From contig CANMWT010000006.1 of NCBI GenBank assembly GCA_947501635.1, positions 124,001 through 188,000 on the forward strand: a stretch of 64,000 bases of DNA, given 5' to 3'. A model generated the notes under the pieces. It was not told the origin of the DNA. It saw only the letters and a list, made by a program, of their open reading frames with translations, and did not search any database. Made by a program: the position numbers and the translations under genes. Below are positions 46,090 through 53,526 of this stretch, piece after piece (within the stretch, counting starts at the first letter, position 1; every line of letters starts with the position of its first letter). Source of the stretch: an uncultured Roseobacter sp. Lineage in GTDB: Bacteria > Pseudomonadota > Alphaproteobacteria > Rhodobacterales > Rhodobacteraceae.

Positions 46090-47064
46090 CTAGCCCGAAC
46101 CGATCAGTACTCCTGCCGCAAAGACCAAAGCACCGCCCAGCACCACTTGCATCGTGGCGCGCAGGAACGGTGTATCCATATACTTATTCTGGATCCATGC
46201 AATTGCCCAAAGTTCGATAAAGACAACGACAATTGCGATACCTGTTGCTGTCCAGAAGTCGGCGATGAGGTAGGGCAAGGCATGACCCAGCCCACCAACT
46301 GTGGTCATGATGCCTGACGCGAAACCGCGTTTGACCGGTGATCCGCGCCCCGAAAGCTCTCCGTCGTCTGATGCGGCTTCGGTAAAGCCCATCGAGATTC
46401 CCGCGCCGACGGATGCCGCGAGCCCGACCAGAAACGTGGTCCACGTGTCCTGAGTGGCAAAGGCAACCGCAAAGATGGGCGCAAGAGTAGACACGGAGCC
46501 GTCCATCAGCCCCGCCAGACCGGGCTGTACCCAGGTAAGGATGAATTGCCGTCGGGCCTGCGCCTCTTCCGACTGGCGGCTGTCGTCGCTGAGATGCTTT
46601 GCTTCGAGGTCTTCGGCGGTGCGCTGGTGGCCTGCTTCGGCTGCGGCCAGATCACCCAGCAGTTTTCGCGTGGCCGCGTCCTGTGTGCGGCTGGCCGCCT
46701 TGAGATAGAAGTGCTCGGCTTCGCGCTCCATGGCTTCGGCCTCGGCGCGTATCTTCTCGATACCAAGGTTTTCTACCAGCCAGACGGGGCGTCTGTTGTA
46801 GTAGCCTGCCACGTGCTCGCGCCGGATCAGGGGAATCATATCGCCAAACCGGCTGCGGTGCAGGTCGATCAGACGTTGGCGGTGGGTATCCTCTTCAGCG
46901 GCCATACCTTCGAAAACCTTGGCGGAATCGGGATAATCCCCGTGGAGATGGTCTGCATAGCCTCTGTAAATCCGCGCGTCGTCTTCTTCGGAAGAGATCG
47001 CCAAAGCAAGGATTTCCTGTTCTGTCAGGTCGCTGAATCGTTTGCGGTAGAAGGGAAAACGCAT
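46090..47064 (-). CDS. mbfA: Membrane-bound ferritin-like iron exporter MbfA (erythrin-VIT1 fusion)
   Basis: 324 residues. The N-terminal ~145 form a ferritin-like four-helix domain with the di-iron Glu/His pairs (AISSEEDDARIYRGYADHL, AAEEDTHRQRLIDLH, EAMEREAEHFYLKAA, DLAAAEAGHQRTAE). The C-terminal part is a VIT1/CCC1 membrane domain of about five helices (QPGLAGLMDGSVSTLAPIFAVAFA; VGAGISMGFTEAASDDG). MbfA removes iron and protects from peroxide in rhizobia and Agrobacterium, under Irr repression. The start is ATG 47064 with GGAGG upstream; an Irr-type palindrome lies 20 bp further upstream. Divergent from a TetR gene. Confidence 0.94.
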   Translation of the reverse strand: MRFPFYRKRFSDLTEQEILALAISSEEDDARIYRGYADHLHGDYPDSAKVFEGMAAEEDTHRQRLIDLHRSRFGDMIPLIRREHVAGYYNRRPVWLVENLGIEKIRAEAEAMEREAEHFYLKAASRTQDAATRKLLGDLAAAEAGHQRTAEDLEAKHLSDDSRQSEEAQARRQFILTWVQPGLAGLMDGSVSTLAPIFAVAFATQDTWTTFLVGLAASVGAGISMGFTEAASDDGELSGRGSPVKRGFASGIMTTVGGLGHALPYLIADFWTATGIAIVVVFIELWAIAWIQNKYMDTPFLRATMQVVLGGALVFAAGVLIGSG

Positions 47065-47083
47065 CCTGAATAGCCTCCATAGT

Positions 47084-47098
47084 TTAGAATTATTCTAA
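47084..47098. promoter_or_regulatory. Irr box (iron control element) before mbfA
   Basis: Perfect inverted repeat TTAGAA-TTA-TTCTAA on the plus strand (TTAGAA-TAA-TTCTAA on minus). It matches the ICE element known from alphaproteobacterial Irr targets including mbfA. It overlaps the likely -10 region, so binding would block transcription. Confidence 0.8.
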
Positions 47099-47123
47099 GT
47101 ATTGCTGAGCAGGTTTCAATCAA
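47096..47123 (-). promoter_or_regulatory. Candidate promoter of mbfA
   Basis: Minus strand: -35-like TTGATT (47118-47123), 16 nt spacing, -10-like TACTTA (47096-47101). The -10 overlaps the Irr palindrome by three bases, which fits repression. Chosen by eye. Confidence 0.4.
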
Positions 47124-47148
47124 GACTGCGCGCAGGGCGTGATTTTTC

Positions 47149-47176
47149 TTGGGAACTGAACTGAACGGTTTATACT
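47149..47176 (+). promoter_or_regulatory. Candidate promoter of the tetR-like gene
   Basis: TTGGGA (47149-47154), 16 nt spacing, TATACT (47171-47176). It lies 24 bp before the TetR ATG. Sequence-based guess only. Confidence 0.4.
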
Positions 47177-47200
47177 CATCGGGAAGAACCTGGGGATTTT

Positions 47201-47818
47201 ATGACAATTGCATCTGCCGCCGTACGAAAAGGCCGGAAATTTGACCAAGTGCTTGATGGTGCGCGCGAGGTCTTTATGAGCGACGGTTTTGAAGGCGCTA
47301 GTGTGGATGAGATCGCGCGGGTGGCGAATGTCTCCAAGGCCACTCTCTATAGCTATTTTCCCGACAAACGGCTGTTGTTCATGGAGGTGGCAACGACAGA
47401 GTGTCAGAGGCAGGCACGGGATGCGCTTGACAACATTGATATGGCGGCGGCCCCGCGTGAAGTGCTGATGCAAACGGGCCTGCATTTTTTGCGCTTTATC
47501 ACATCGGATTTCGGTCAGCGTATTTTCAGGATTTGCGTGGCGGAATCTGATCGGTTCCCGGAATTGGGGCAGAAGTTCTATAACTCGGGTCCTGCGGTTT
47601 TCAGGGCTGAGATGGCTGCCTATTTCATGCAGGCCGAAGCGCGCGGAGAATTGCGGGTGGACGATCATGTACTGGCAGCAGACCAGTTTGGTGAACTGTG
47701 TAAGGCGGATGTCTGGCCCCGGTTGATCTTTGGTGTAACGAAATCAGTCTCTGATACGGAGATAGTACGCGTGGTTGAGAATGCAGTTCAGACTTTTCTG
47801 GCGCGATACGGCGCCTGA
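47201..47818 (+). CDS. TetR-family transcriptional regulator
   Basis: 205 residues. N-terminal HTH is clear: GAREVFMSDGFEGASVDEIARVANVSKATLYSYFPDKRLLFMEV (residues about 20-65). The C-terminal ~130 residues are helical (ligand-binding, TetR_C-like), ending VVENAVQTFLARYGA. The ligand is unknown. It is divergent from mbfA with 136 bp between starts and upstream of imuB. The target could be the neighbouring genes or itself. No repressor palindrome other than the Irr box is seen in the gap. Confidence 0.92.
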   Translation: MTIASAAVRKGRKFDQVLDGAREVFMSDGFEGASVDEIARVANVSKATLYSYFPDKRLLFMEVATTECQRQARDALDNIDMAAAPREVLMQTGLHFLRFITSDFGQRIFRICVAESDRFPELGQKFYNSGPAVFRAEMAAYFMQAEARGELRVDDHVLAADQFGELCKADVWPRLIFGVTKSVSDTEIVRVVENAVQTFLARYGA

Positions 47819-47856
47819 GCAGACTCGACAGTGATTGTTTGTGGCGGTATTTATTA

Positions 47857-47871
47857 GAACAAAAGAAGAAC
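47857..47871. promoter_or_regulatory. LexA (SOS) box upstream of imuB
   Basis: GAAC-AAAAGAA-GAAC, the exact reverse complement of the alphaproteobacterial GTTC-N7-GTTC LexA direct repeat. It lies 27 bp before the preferred imuB ATG at 47899 and would be inside the coding region if the ORF started at 47839. Confidence 0.85.
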
Positions 47872-47898
47872 AAGATAAGCTGTCTGGTGGCTGCCGCT

Positions 47899-49560
47899 AT
47901 GAAAACCCGACGTATTCTATCGCTTTGGTTCCCGCAGTTCGGGGCAAACCGTCTGGTGCGACGTGACCCCATGTTGGGTGACGTACCTTTGGCTATTGTC
48001 GAAGAGCAGCAGAATACGCAGGTGATTTCATCGTTGAACACGACCGCCTTGGCGGCCGGTCTGCGGGTTGGGCAGCCTGTGCGTGATGCACATGCCATGT
48101 GTAACGGGTTGGTGACGCGAGCGCGCAGCGTGCCGGCTGAGCATGCATTTTTGCTAGCACTGCAACGCTGGTCGGGTAAGTTCAGCCCTTGGGTGGCGAC
48201 CGAGGCGGAGGATGGTCTGGTTGTCGATCTGACAGGCTGCGCACATCTTTTTGGCGGGGAAGAGCCGCTGTTGGGTGTTGTGCAGCAGGATTGCGAAGAC
48301 CTTGGTCTGGTTGTCCGGATGGGGCTTGCCGATACCCGCGGTGCAGCATGGGCACTGGCGCGCTTTGCCGGCCATCAGGCGGGATCGCACCGGAGCGGTG
48401 ATTCGATTGATCAGGAAGCGCGCGCCACCCGGTCGCGGGCGGGCAAGCGCCGGCACTGGACCAAAGGGGGAGCTGCGCCTTCTGTTACCCCCGGGCCTGA
48501 AGCGACGGCGCACCGGATCGCGGCACCGGGCCAGACCTATTCCGCGTTAAGCCCTTTGCCGGTGGCAGCACTGAGGCTGGAGGCGCATACAACAGCGCAG
48601 CTGTCGCGGTTGGGTATCCGGCGTGTGCAGGACCTGTTGGGTCAGCCGCGTGCCAGCCTTGCCAGACGCTTTGGGCGCGGGCTTGTCATGCGGATGGATC
48701 AGGCAATGGGCTCTGCACCGGAACCGGTCTCTCCGGCGCGTGCGCCGGATCATTTTGCGGTGCGTATGACCCTTCCTGACCCGATTGGGCTGGAAGAGGA
48801 CCTTCTTGCCGGTCTTGACCGATTGCTACCTCGTCTTTGTGCGCTGCTTGAGAAAAAGGGGCGGGGTGCAAGACAGGCACTGTTTCAGGCATATCGTACA
48901 GATCAGACCGTGCAATCCGTCACGGTCGGGCTGGCACGCGCGTCACGTGATCCGGAGCGTATCCGGCCTTTGATTGCGCTCAAGATCGGTGACATCGAGG
49001 CAGGCTTTGGCATCGATATGATTCGCCTTGAAGCCGTACAGACAGAGCCGATACACGCCCGGACGGCTGTCGGACATCTGGAAGCAGGTGTGGCGGCGAG
49101 CGCTCAGTTGGCAGGGGATACGGCACTTGATGATCTGGTGGGGCGCATCGGTGCGCGCGTGGGGCTGGAGGCCATTACGCGGGTGGCGCCGGCCTCCAGC
49201 AACATTCCCGAGAAGACATCGACTGTGCTGGCAGCCGCGTGGTCGACTGCGCATCAAGGCGTCTGGCCGTGTCCGCCGCATGCACGCCCGCTGCTCATGT
49301 GGCAGCCCGAGCCGGTTCAGGCCCCGGGCCGGCCGGAGGTGCCGGAGGTATTTCGCTGGCGTGGGCAGACCCTGCGCCGGACGCAGGCGGTCGGACCGGA
49401 ACGCATTTCTCCGGAGTGGTGGCTTGATGACCCGAACTGGCGTAGCGGGGTGCGGGATTATTGGGTGGCGGAGACTGAAGACGGGCAGCGGTTATGGCTG
49501 TTTTATGCGCATGGGCATCTGATGTCTTCGGGTTGGTTTTGTCAGGGAATATACGCATAG
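47899..49560 (+). CDS. imuB: ImuB, Y-family polymerase-like SOS mutagenesis protein
   Basis: 553 residues from the ATG at 47899; the further upstream ORF start is rejected because the LexA box would be coding. The start RRILSLWFPQFGANRLVRRD is that of ImuB. The usual catalytic acidic residues of Y-family polymerases are absent (LSLWFPQFG in place of the first acidic motif). Then follow palm/finger features: EAEDGLVVDLTGCAHLFGGE and helix-hairpin-helix LSRLGIRRVQDLLGQPRASLARRFG. ImuB recruits ImuC/DnaE2 to the sliding clamp for mutagenic bypass. imuA is not adjacent (TetR is) and dnaE2 is about 22 kb away. Confidence 0.92.
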   Translation: MKTRRILSLWFPQFGANRLVRRDPMLGDVPLAIVEEQQNTQVISSLNTTALAAGLRVGQPVRDAHAMCNGLVTRARSVPAEHAFLLALQRWSGKFSPWVATEAEDGLVVDLTGCAHLFGGEEPLLGVVQQDCEDLGLVVRMGLADTRGAAWALARFAGHQAGSHRSGDSIDQEARATRSRAGKRRHWTKGGAAPSVTPGPEATAHRIAAPGQTYSALSPLPVAALRLEAHTTAQLSRLGIRRVQDLLGQPRASLARRFGRGLVMRMDQAMGSAPEPVSPARAPDHFAVRMTLPDPIGLEEDLLAGLDRLLPRLCALLEKKGRGARQALFQAYRTDQTVQSVTVGLARASRDPERIRPLIALKIGDIEAGFGIDMIRLEAVQTEPIHARTAVGHLEAGVAASAQLAGDTALDDLVGRIGARVGLEAITRVAPASSNIPEKTSTVLAAAWSTAHQGVWPCPPHARPLLMWQPEPVQAPGRPEVPEVFRWRGQTLRRTQAVGPERISPEWWLDDPNWRSGVRDYWVAETEDGQRLWLFYAHGHLMSSGWFCQGIYA

Positions 49561-49640
49561 CTGTGGCCCTGCAGGAGCGATCGCGCCTAAATGAAACCTT
49601 GGTACTTGATTTGCGCGCTGTTCAGCGCAACTCTGTGGGT

Positions 49641-49988
49641 ATGAACTATCAAGTCCCGCCGCAGGATAATCTGCACCAGATGCCGCCCGCGCAGGTGGCG
49701 TTTCACCGGACAGAGTTGTCTTTGATCCTGTCTTTGTACGGGCGCTTTGTCGCCGCGGGGGAATGGCGCGACTATGGTATTTCCTGTTTGCGGGATGTGG
49801 CGGTTTTCTCGGTGTTCCGGCGGACGGCGGAGACGCCGCTTTACCGGATCGAGAAGCGACCCAAACTGCGGGACAGGCAGGGCATGTATTCGGTTGTCGG
49901 GATGGATGGTCAGATCATGCGCCGGGGCCATGACCTGAAAACCGTTTTGCGGGTGCTCGAGCGCAAGTTGATCCGCGCTGTGGAGTAG
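49641..49988 (+). CDS. DUF2794 family protein
   Basis: 115 residues from the ATG at 49641 (MNYQVPPQDNLHQM). The family block is clear: VAFHRTELSLILSLYGRFVAAGEWRDYGISCLRDVAVFSVFRR, then YRIEKRPKLRDRQGMYSVV and RRGHDLKTVLRVLERKL. DUF2794 is an alphaproteobacterial family of unknown function; a small cytosolic beta/alpha protein by look. The gene follows imuB by 80 bp. Just after it is copy B of the dispersed repeat. Confidence 0.88.
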   Translation: MNYQVPPQDNLHQMPPAQVAFHRTELSLILSLYGRFVAAGEWRDYGISCLRDVAVFSVFRRTAETPLYRIEKRPKLRDRQGMYSVVGMDGQIMRRGHDLKTVLRVLERKLIRAVE

Positions 49989-50008
49989 CGACGGACCATT
50001 TGGATTGC

Positions 50009-50047
50009 GTGCCTCCGGCGGGGATATTTAGAGACCAAAGAAGGGGA
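50009..50047 (+). repeat. Dispersed intergenic repeat, copy B
   Basis: TGCCTCCGGCGGGGATATTT, then AG, AGACCAAAGAAG. Near identical to copy C at 63698. Its far end supplies the last codons and stop of the minus-strand NlpC gene (FFGL then TAA). Confidence 0.75.
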
Positions 50048-50825
50048 GGCGTTTACGGCTTGTGGGTCTGCCGTCGCCTTGCACTTCAATACGTTCAAGC
50101 GCGGCTGTGACAGGTTCGAACACCACGGCCATATGGCCTGCGTTCGCATGTATCAGGGTGTTCTGATCCGTTACCAGTGCCACGTGGCCGTGCCAGAAGA
50201 TCAGGTCATTGCGTTTGAGCGGGGCGTTTTCCTCGAGTGTTTCTCCTAAGGAGTTTTCCTGCTGGTCGCTGTCTCCCGGACAGGGAAAACCGCAGGCGTG
50301 TAACGCCGCCTGGACGAGGCCCGAGCAATCAATGCCGAGGCAGGAGTTGCCGCCCCACAGGTAGGGTGTACCGAGGAAGAGTTCAGCGATTGCGGCGGGG
50401 TCGGTTGCCTGTGCATCAATCGGCCGGAGGTGTTGTCTGGGCACGTGCCCCAGTTCTGTTTCGATGAAGGAAGCTGTTTGCGATTGTGCGGTAAGGTGCG
50501 ATCCGAAGGACAGCATGTATTGGTTGGCGGATTTGAAATCTGCGTGGCGATAGGCGTGCGTGGCACGCGCGGTGACCTGATGTGTCGGTACGGTGCAGGG
50601 GGCGAGGGCTTTTTCTGGTACCCACCCGCAGTATCCATCCTTTGTCGCGCGCACCAGGCAGCAGTCAGTGTTGCGGTGCAGGATGGAAACGGAGTCGCCG
50701 TAGAGAAGTTGCCGGTCGCGCGGGCCTTCCGGGTCGCGCAGCAGGTCTACAACGGGCATGCAAATGCGTGCGGGGTCGGCTGATTCTATCAGCGCGGGAT
50801 TCGGAGTGAGCCGTCTGTCGGTCAT
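50028..50825 (-). CDS. NlpC/P60-family peptidase (C40) with SH3-like N-terminus
   Basis: 265 residues from the ATG at 50825, which overlaps the stop of the upstream M17 gene (ATGA). Residues about 20-80 resemble a bacterial SH3 domain (YGDSVSILHRNTDCCLVRATKDGYCGWVPEKAL). The C-terminal domain has catalytic Cys in LGIDCSGLVQAALHACG, and His in FWHGHVALVTDQNTLIHANAG. No signal peptide is evident, so it may act on wall peptides in the cytoplasm after import. The last four codons come from repeat copy B. M17 partner suggests recycled peptide degradation. Confidence 0.9.
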   Translation of the reverse strand: MTDRRLTPNPALIESADPARICMPVVDLLRDPEGPRDRQLLYGDSVSILHRNTDCCLVRATKDGYCGWVPEKALAPCTVPTHQVTARATHAYRHADFKSANQYMLSFGSHLTAQSQTASFIETELGHVPRQHLRPIDAQATDPAAIAELFLGTPYLWGGNSCLGIDCSGLVQAALHACGFPCPGDSDQQENSLGETLEENAPLKRNDLIFWHGHVALVTDQNTLIHANAGHMAVVFEPVTAALERIEVQGDGRPTSRKRLPFFGL

Positions 50826-52204
50826 GAGGCGCAAAAGTCGGGAATCGCTTGCAGCAGTGCGCGGATACCCTGACCCGTACCGCCTTTGGGCCGGCCGGGT
50901 GCGTCGGCGGGGTTCCAGCCGAAGACATCGAAATGGGCGTAAGGCGCGCTGCCTGCGAACCGGCGCAGGAAGAGTGCGGCAGTGATGGATCCTGCGAAGC
51001 CGCCTTTTGGCGCATTGTCGAGGTCTGCAATGCCAGGTTCGATCATGCTCTCGTAAGGGGCGTGGAAGGGCAGGCGCCAGACGGGATCCCAAGTGTTGCG
51101 GGCGGCGGTTTCGAGAGCGGTGACAAACTGCGGGTCGTCGCAGAAGTAGGGGGCGAGGTCTGGCCCGACAGCGACACGCGCAGCACCTGTCAGTGTGGCC
51201 ATGGAGACGATGAGGTCCGGTTCGTCTTCTTGTGCGTAAGCCAGCGCATCGGCCAGAACCAGCCGCCCTTCGGCGTCGGTGTTGTTGATTTCCACTGTCA
51301 GACCCTTGCGCGAGGGTAGGATATCACCGGGCCGGAAGGCGTTGCCTGATACCGCATTTTCCACCGCAGGGACGAGGACGCGCAGGCATAGTGTCATGTT
51401 GGTCGCCATAATCATCTGGGCGAGGCCTAAAACATTGGCGGCGCCGCCCATGTCTTTCTTCATCAGTCCCATCGAACCGCCGGGCTTGAGGTTCAGGCCA
51501 CCGGTATCAAAACATACGCCCTTGCCCACCAGTGTCACTTTGGGGCCTGATGTGCCCCATGTCATGTCGATGAGCCTTGGGCGTCTTGTTGAGGCGCGCC
51601 CCACTGTGTGGATCAACGGGAAATTCTGATCGAGCAGGTCATCGCCGGCGATGACCGAGATGGTGGCATTATGTGCGTCTGCAAGCGTGCGGGCTGCTTG
51701 TTCCAGCTCATCCGGGCCCATGTCGTTGGACGGTGTGTTTATCAGGTCGCGCGTCATAAACTCGCCCAGGGCAACCTGTTCCAGAAGCGTGGCATTCACG
51801 TCACTTGGGCATATGAGTTGCGCAGGCATTTCCGATACCGCGCTGTATCTTGAGAAACGGTAGCGTGCCAGCAGCCAACCCAGTGTTTCGTTTGCCAGAT
51901 CGCACAGGGGCGGGGCCGAGGCGATTGCGTATACCCCTGCAGGCAGTTTGGCCGCAGCGCCCGCCAGATGAAAGCGCCCGCGTTCCCGGGCGGACCGGGT
52001 CCCGTATCCCGCAAGTGCCATCTTCGCATCGCCGTTTTCCGAAGGAACGGTTAGCGCTTGCCCAAGCGATGCTTTGAAATCGTTGGTTTTACACCAGTTT
52101 TGAACATGTGAGGGCTGATCGGCAATCCATGTGTCGAGCATGCCTTGGTCTATGATATGGAGCGGAATTGCGGTCTGGTCGGAGGCGGCAAAAAGCGTTT
52201 TCAT
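50822..52204 (-). CDS. M17 leucyl aminopeptidase family protein
   Basis: 460 residues from the ATG at 52204 (MKTLFAASDQTAIPLH). The metal site is well conserved: TLVGKGVCFDTGGLNLKPGGSMGLMKKDMGGAA, then NNTDAEGRLVLADALAYA, and the SMATLTGAARVAVG segment. It hydrolyses N-terminal residues of peptides in the cytosol using two metal ions. Paired with an NlpC/P60 gene by a 4-bp overlap, an arrangement that suggests joint peptide breakdown. Confidence 0.94.
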   Translation of the reverse strand: MKTLFAASDQTAIPLHIIDQGMLDTWIADQPSHVQNWCKTNDFKASLGQALTVPSENGDAKMALAGYGTRSARERGRFHLAGAAAKLPAGVYAIASAPPLCDLANETLGWLLARYRFSRYSAVSEMPAQLICPSDVNATLLEQVALGEFMTRDLINTPSNDMGPDELEQAARTLADAHNATISVIAGDDLLDQNFPLIHTVGRASTRRPRLIDMTWGTSGPKVTLVGKGVCFDTGGLNLKPGGSMGLMKKDMGGAANVLGLAQMIMATNMTLCLRVLVPAVENAVSGNAFRPGDILPSRKGLTVEINNTDAEGRLVLADALAYAQEDEPDLIVSMATLTGAARVAVGPDLAPYFCDDPQFVTALETAARNTWDPVWRLPFHAPYESMIEPGIADLDNAPKGGFAGSITAALFLRRFAGSAPYAHFDVFGWNPADAPGRPKGGTGQGIRALLQAIPDFCAS

Positions 52205-52268
52205 GCGGGCGGGCCTTTCAAAAGCGTGCTGTGCGCAGCCTAGCCCGATCCAACCGACGTGCAAGGTT

Positions 52269-52649
52269 TCAGATGGTCAGGTCCTGCACATCCCATATCG
52301 CGGTCAGGGATTGCTCACCGATTCGCAAAAGTCTTGCGAGTGTAGCTCCTATGGCCGGTATATCGCCCGCGTCCAGCGTTTCGATCACATCGCCTGCAAC
52401 CCGTGCCAGAACCAGCATGCCGATCTGATCAGCGATCGCGATTAATGAGCGGGTGCATTTGCGCAATTCCGCCCACTGGTCGTCACTGTGTAACCTGCTG
52501 CAATGGGACAAGCGCACTGCCAGTTCCTCCATCGCGCGGCACACGACGTCTTCTGCGGCGGCTTCTCCCAGCTCTGCATAGAGCGCGCCGAGACGGTCCT
52601 GATCGACGCGCACATTTTCATTTGGCCTGATTTTCAGGACCTGTTCCAT
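52269..52649 (-). CDS. Small all-helical protein of unknown function
   Basis: 126 residues from the ATG at 52649 (AAGGGTGAG upstream); an ATG at 52667 is an alternative. It has no signal or membrane segment. It reads as four or five helices (YAELGEAAAEDVVCRAMEELAVRLSHCSRL; LRKCTRSLIAIADQIGMLVLARVAGDVIETL), which recalls an Hpt-like bundle but has no His at the expected place. I do not recognise a family. It is divergent from the carbonic anhydrase gene, with candidate operators between. Confidence 0.65.
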   Translation of the reverse strand: MEQVLKIRPNENVRVDQDRLGALYAELGEAAAEDVVCRAMEELAVRLSHCSRLHSDDQWAELRKCTRSLIAIADQIGMLVLARVAGDVIETLDAGDIPAIGATLARLLRIGEQSLTAIWDVQDLTI

Positions 52650-52714
52650 ACTACTCACCCTTCTCATACCCCCACGGCACCTGAGCAACATCGGCCAGAA
52701 ATCTCACTAAAGTA

Positions 52715-52728
52715 TTGAGGTGGATCAA
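52715..52728 (+). promoter_or_regulatory. FNR/Dnr-like box
   Basis: TTGAG-GTGG-ATCAA, one mismatch from the FNR-type consensus TTGAT-N4-ATCAA. It lies 69 bp before the carbonic anhydrase ATG, on the divergent side of the 52269-52649 gene. Confidence 0.45.
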
Positions 52729-52741
52729 GGTTCGCTATCGA

Positions 52742-52755
52742 AATTTAGCTAAATT
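52742..52755. promoter_or_regulatory. Perfect 14-bp palindrome upstream of carbonic anhydrase gene
   Basis: AATTTAGCTAAATT, self-complementary, in the divergent intergenic region. It could be an operator for a helix-turn-helix repressor. No other copy was noticed in the window. Confidence 0.4.
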
Positions 52756-52796
52756 CGCTGTAATCAGGGACAGAACGTGTGCGAAAGACAAAATTT

Positions 52797-53447
52797 ATGG
52801 ACAAGGCAAAACCGCTGCCAGGGTATCTGGTGCAACGGTATTTGGGGTGGAAAGCCACCGGGTACGAAGAAAACCAGTCGTGGTACAGGCAGTTGGCTCG
52901 TGGCGGACAACACCCCCGCGCGATGGTGATTTCCTGTTGTGACAGTCGCGTGCATGTGAGCGCTCTTTTTGGCGCGGATCAGGGCGAGTTGTTCATTCAC
53001 CGCAATATCGCGAGCCTTGTGCCGCCGTATGAGCCGGACGGCGACCCGCATGGAACCTCTGCTGCGGTTGAATACGCGGTGACCATGCTGAACGTGGCGC
53101 ATGTCATCGTTTTGGGCCACTCTGGGTGTGGTGGTGTCAAAGGGTGTATCGACATGTGTCAGGGGAATGCTCCTGAGTTGGAAGAGAAAAGCAGTTTCAT
53201 CGGGCGTTGGATGGATATTCTGAAACCCAGCTATTCGTTGGTAGCCGGTGAAAATGATCCTGACATTCAGGCGCAGGCGCTGGAAAAGCAATCCGTTCTG
53301 GTCAGCTTGCAGAACCTTATGAGTTTTCCGTTCATCAAGACCCGTGTGGACGACGGGTTGCTCAGCCTTCACGGGCTTTGGACCGATATTGGCGAAGGCG
53401 GACTTGAGTTTTTCAGCAGCGGCGATCAGGAATTCCACCCGGTATAG
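52797..53447 (+). CDS. Beta-class carbonic anhydrase
   Basis: 216 residues from the ATG at 52797; an in-frame GTG at 52779 is possible. Zinc ligand motifs CCDSRV (near residue 45) and VLGHSGCGGV (near 105) are present with the Asp/Arg dyad. The remainder (GELFIHRNIASLVPPYE; AVEYAVTMLNV; LMSFPFIKTRV; LSLHGLWTDIG) matches the beta class. It interconverts CO2 and bicarbonate. The gene precedes the SbtA-type permease by 79 bp; together with the PII-like gene it forms a carbonate module. Confidence 0.95.
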   Translation: MDKAKPLPGYLVQRYLGWKATGYEENQSWYRQLARGGQHPRAMVISCCDSRVHVSALFGADQGELFIHRNIASLVPPYEPDGDPHGTSAAVEYAVTMLNVAHVIVLGHSGCGGVKGCIDMCQGNAPELEEKSSFIGRWMDILKPSYSLVAGENDPDIQAQALEKQSVLVSLQNLMSFPFIKTRVDDGLLSLHGLWTDIGEGGLEFFSSGDQEFHPV

Positions 53448-53526
53448 GGCGAAAAGCCCGCCACTTGTGTCTTGATGGCTGCAGCAAAGCCGCCTAAACG
53501 CGTCCTGACGCTTTAAGGAGACGCGT

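Noticed and set aside
47839-47898. Longer imuB N-terminus
   Set aside because: It would place the LexA box inside the coding region and adds 20 residues with no match to the family.
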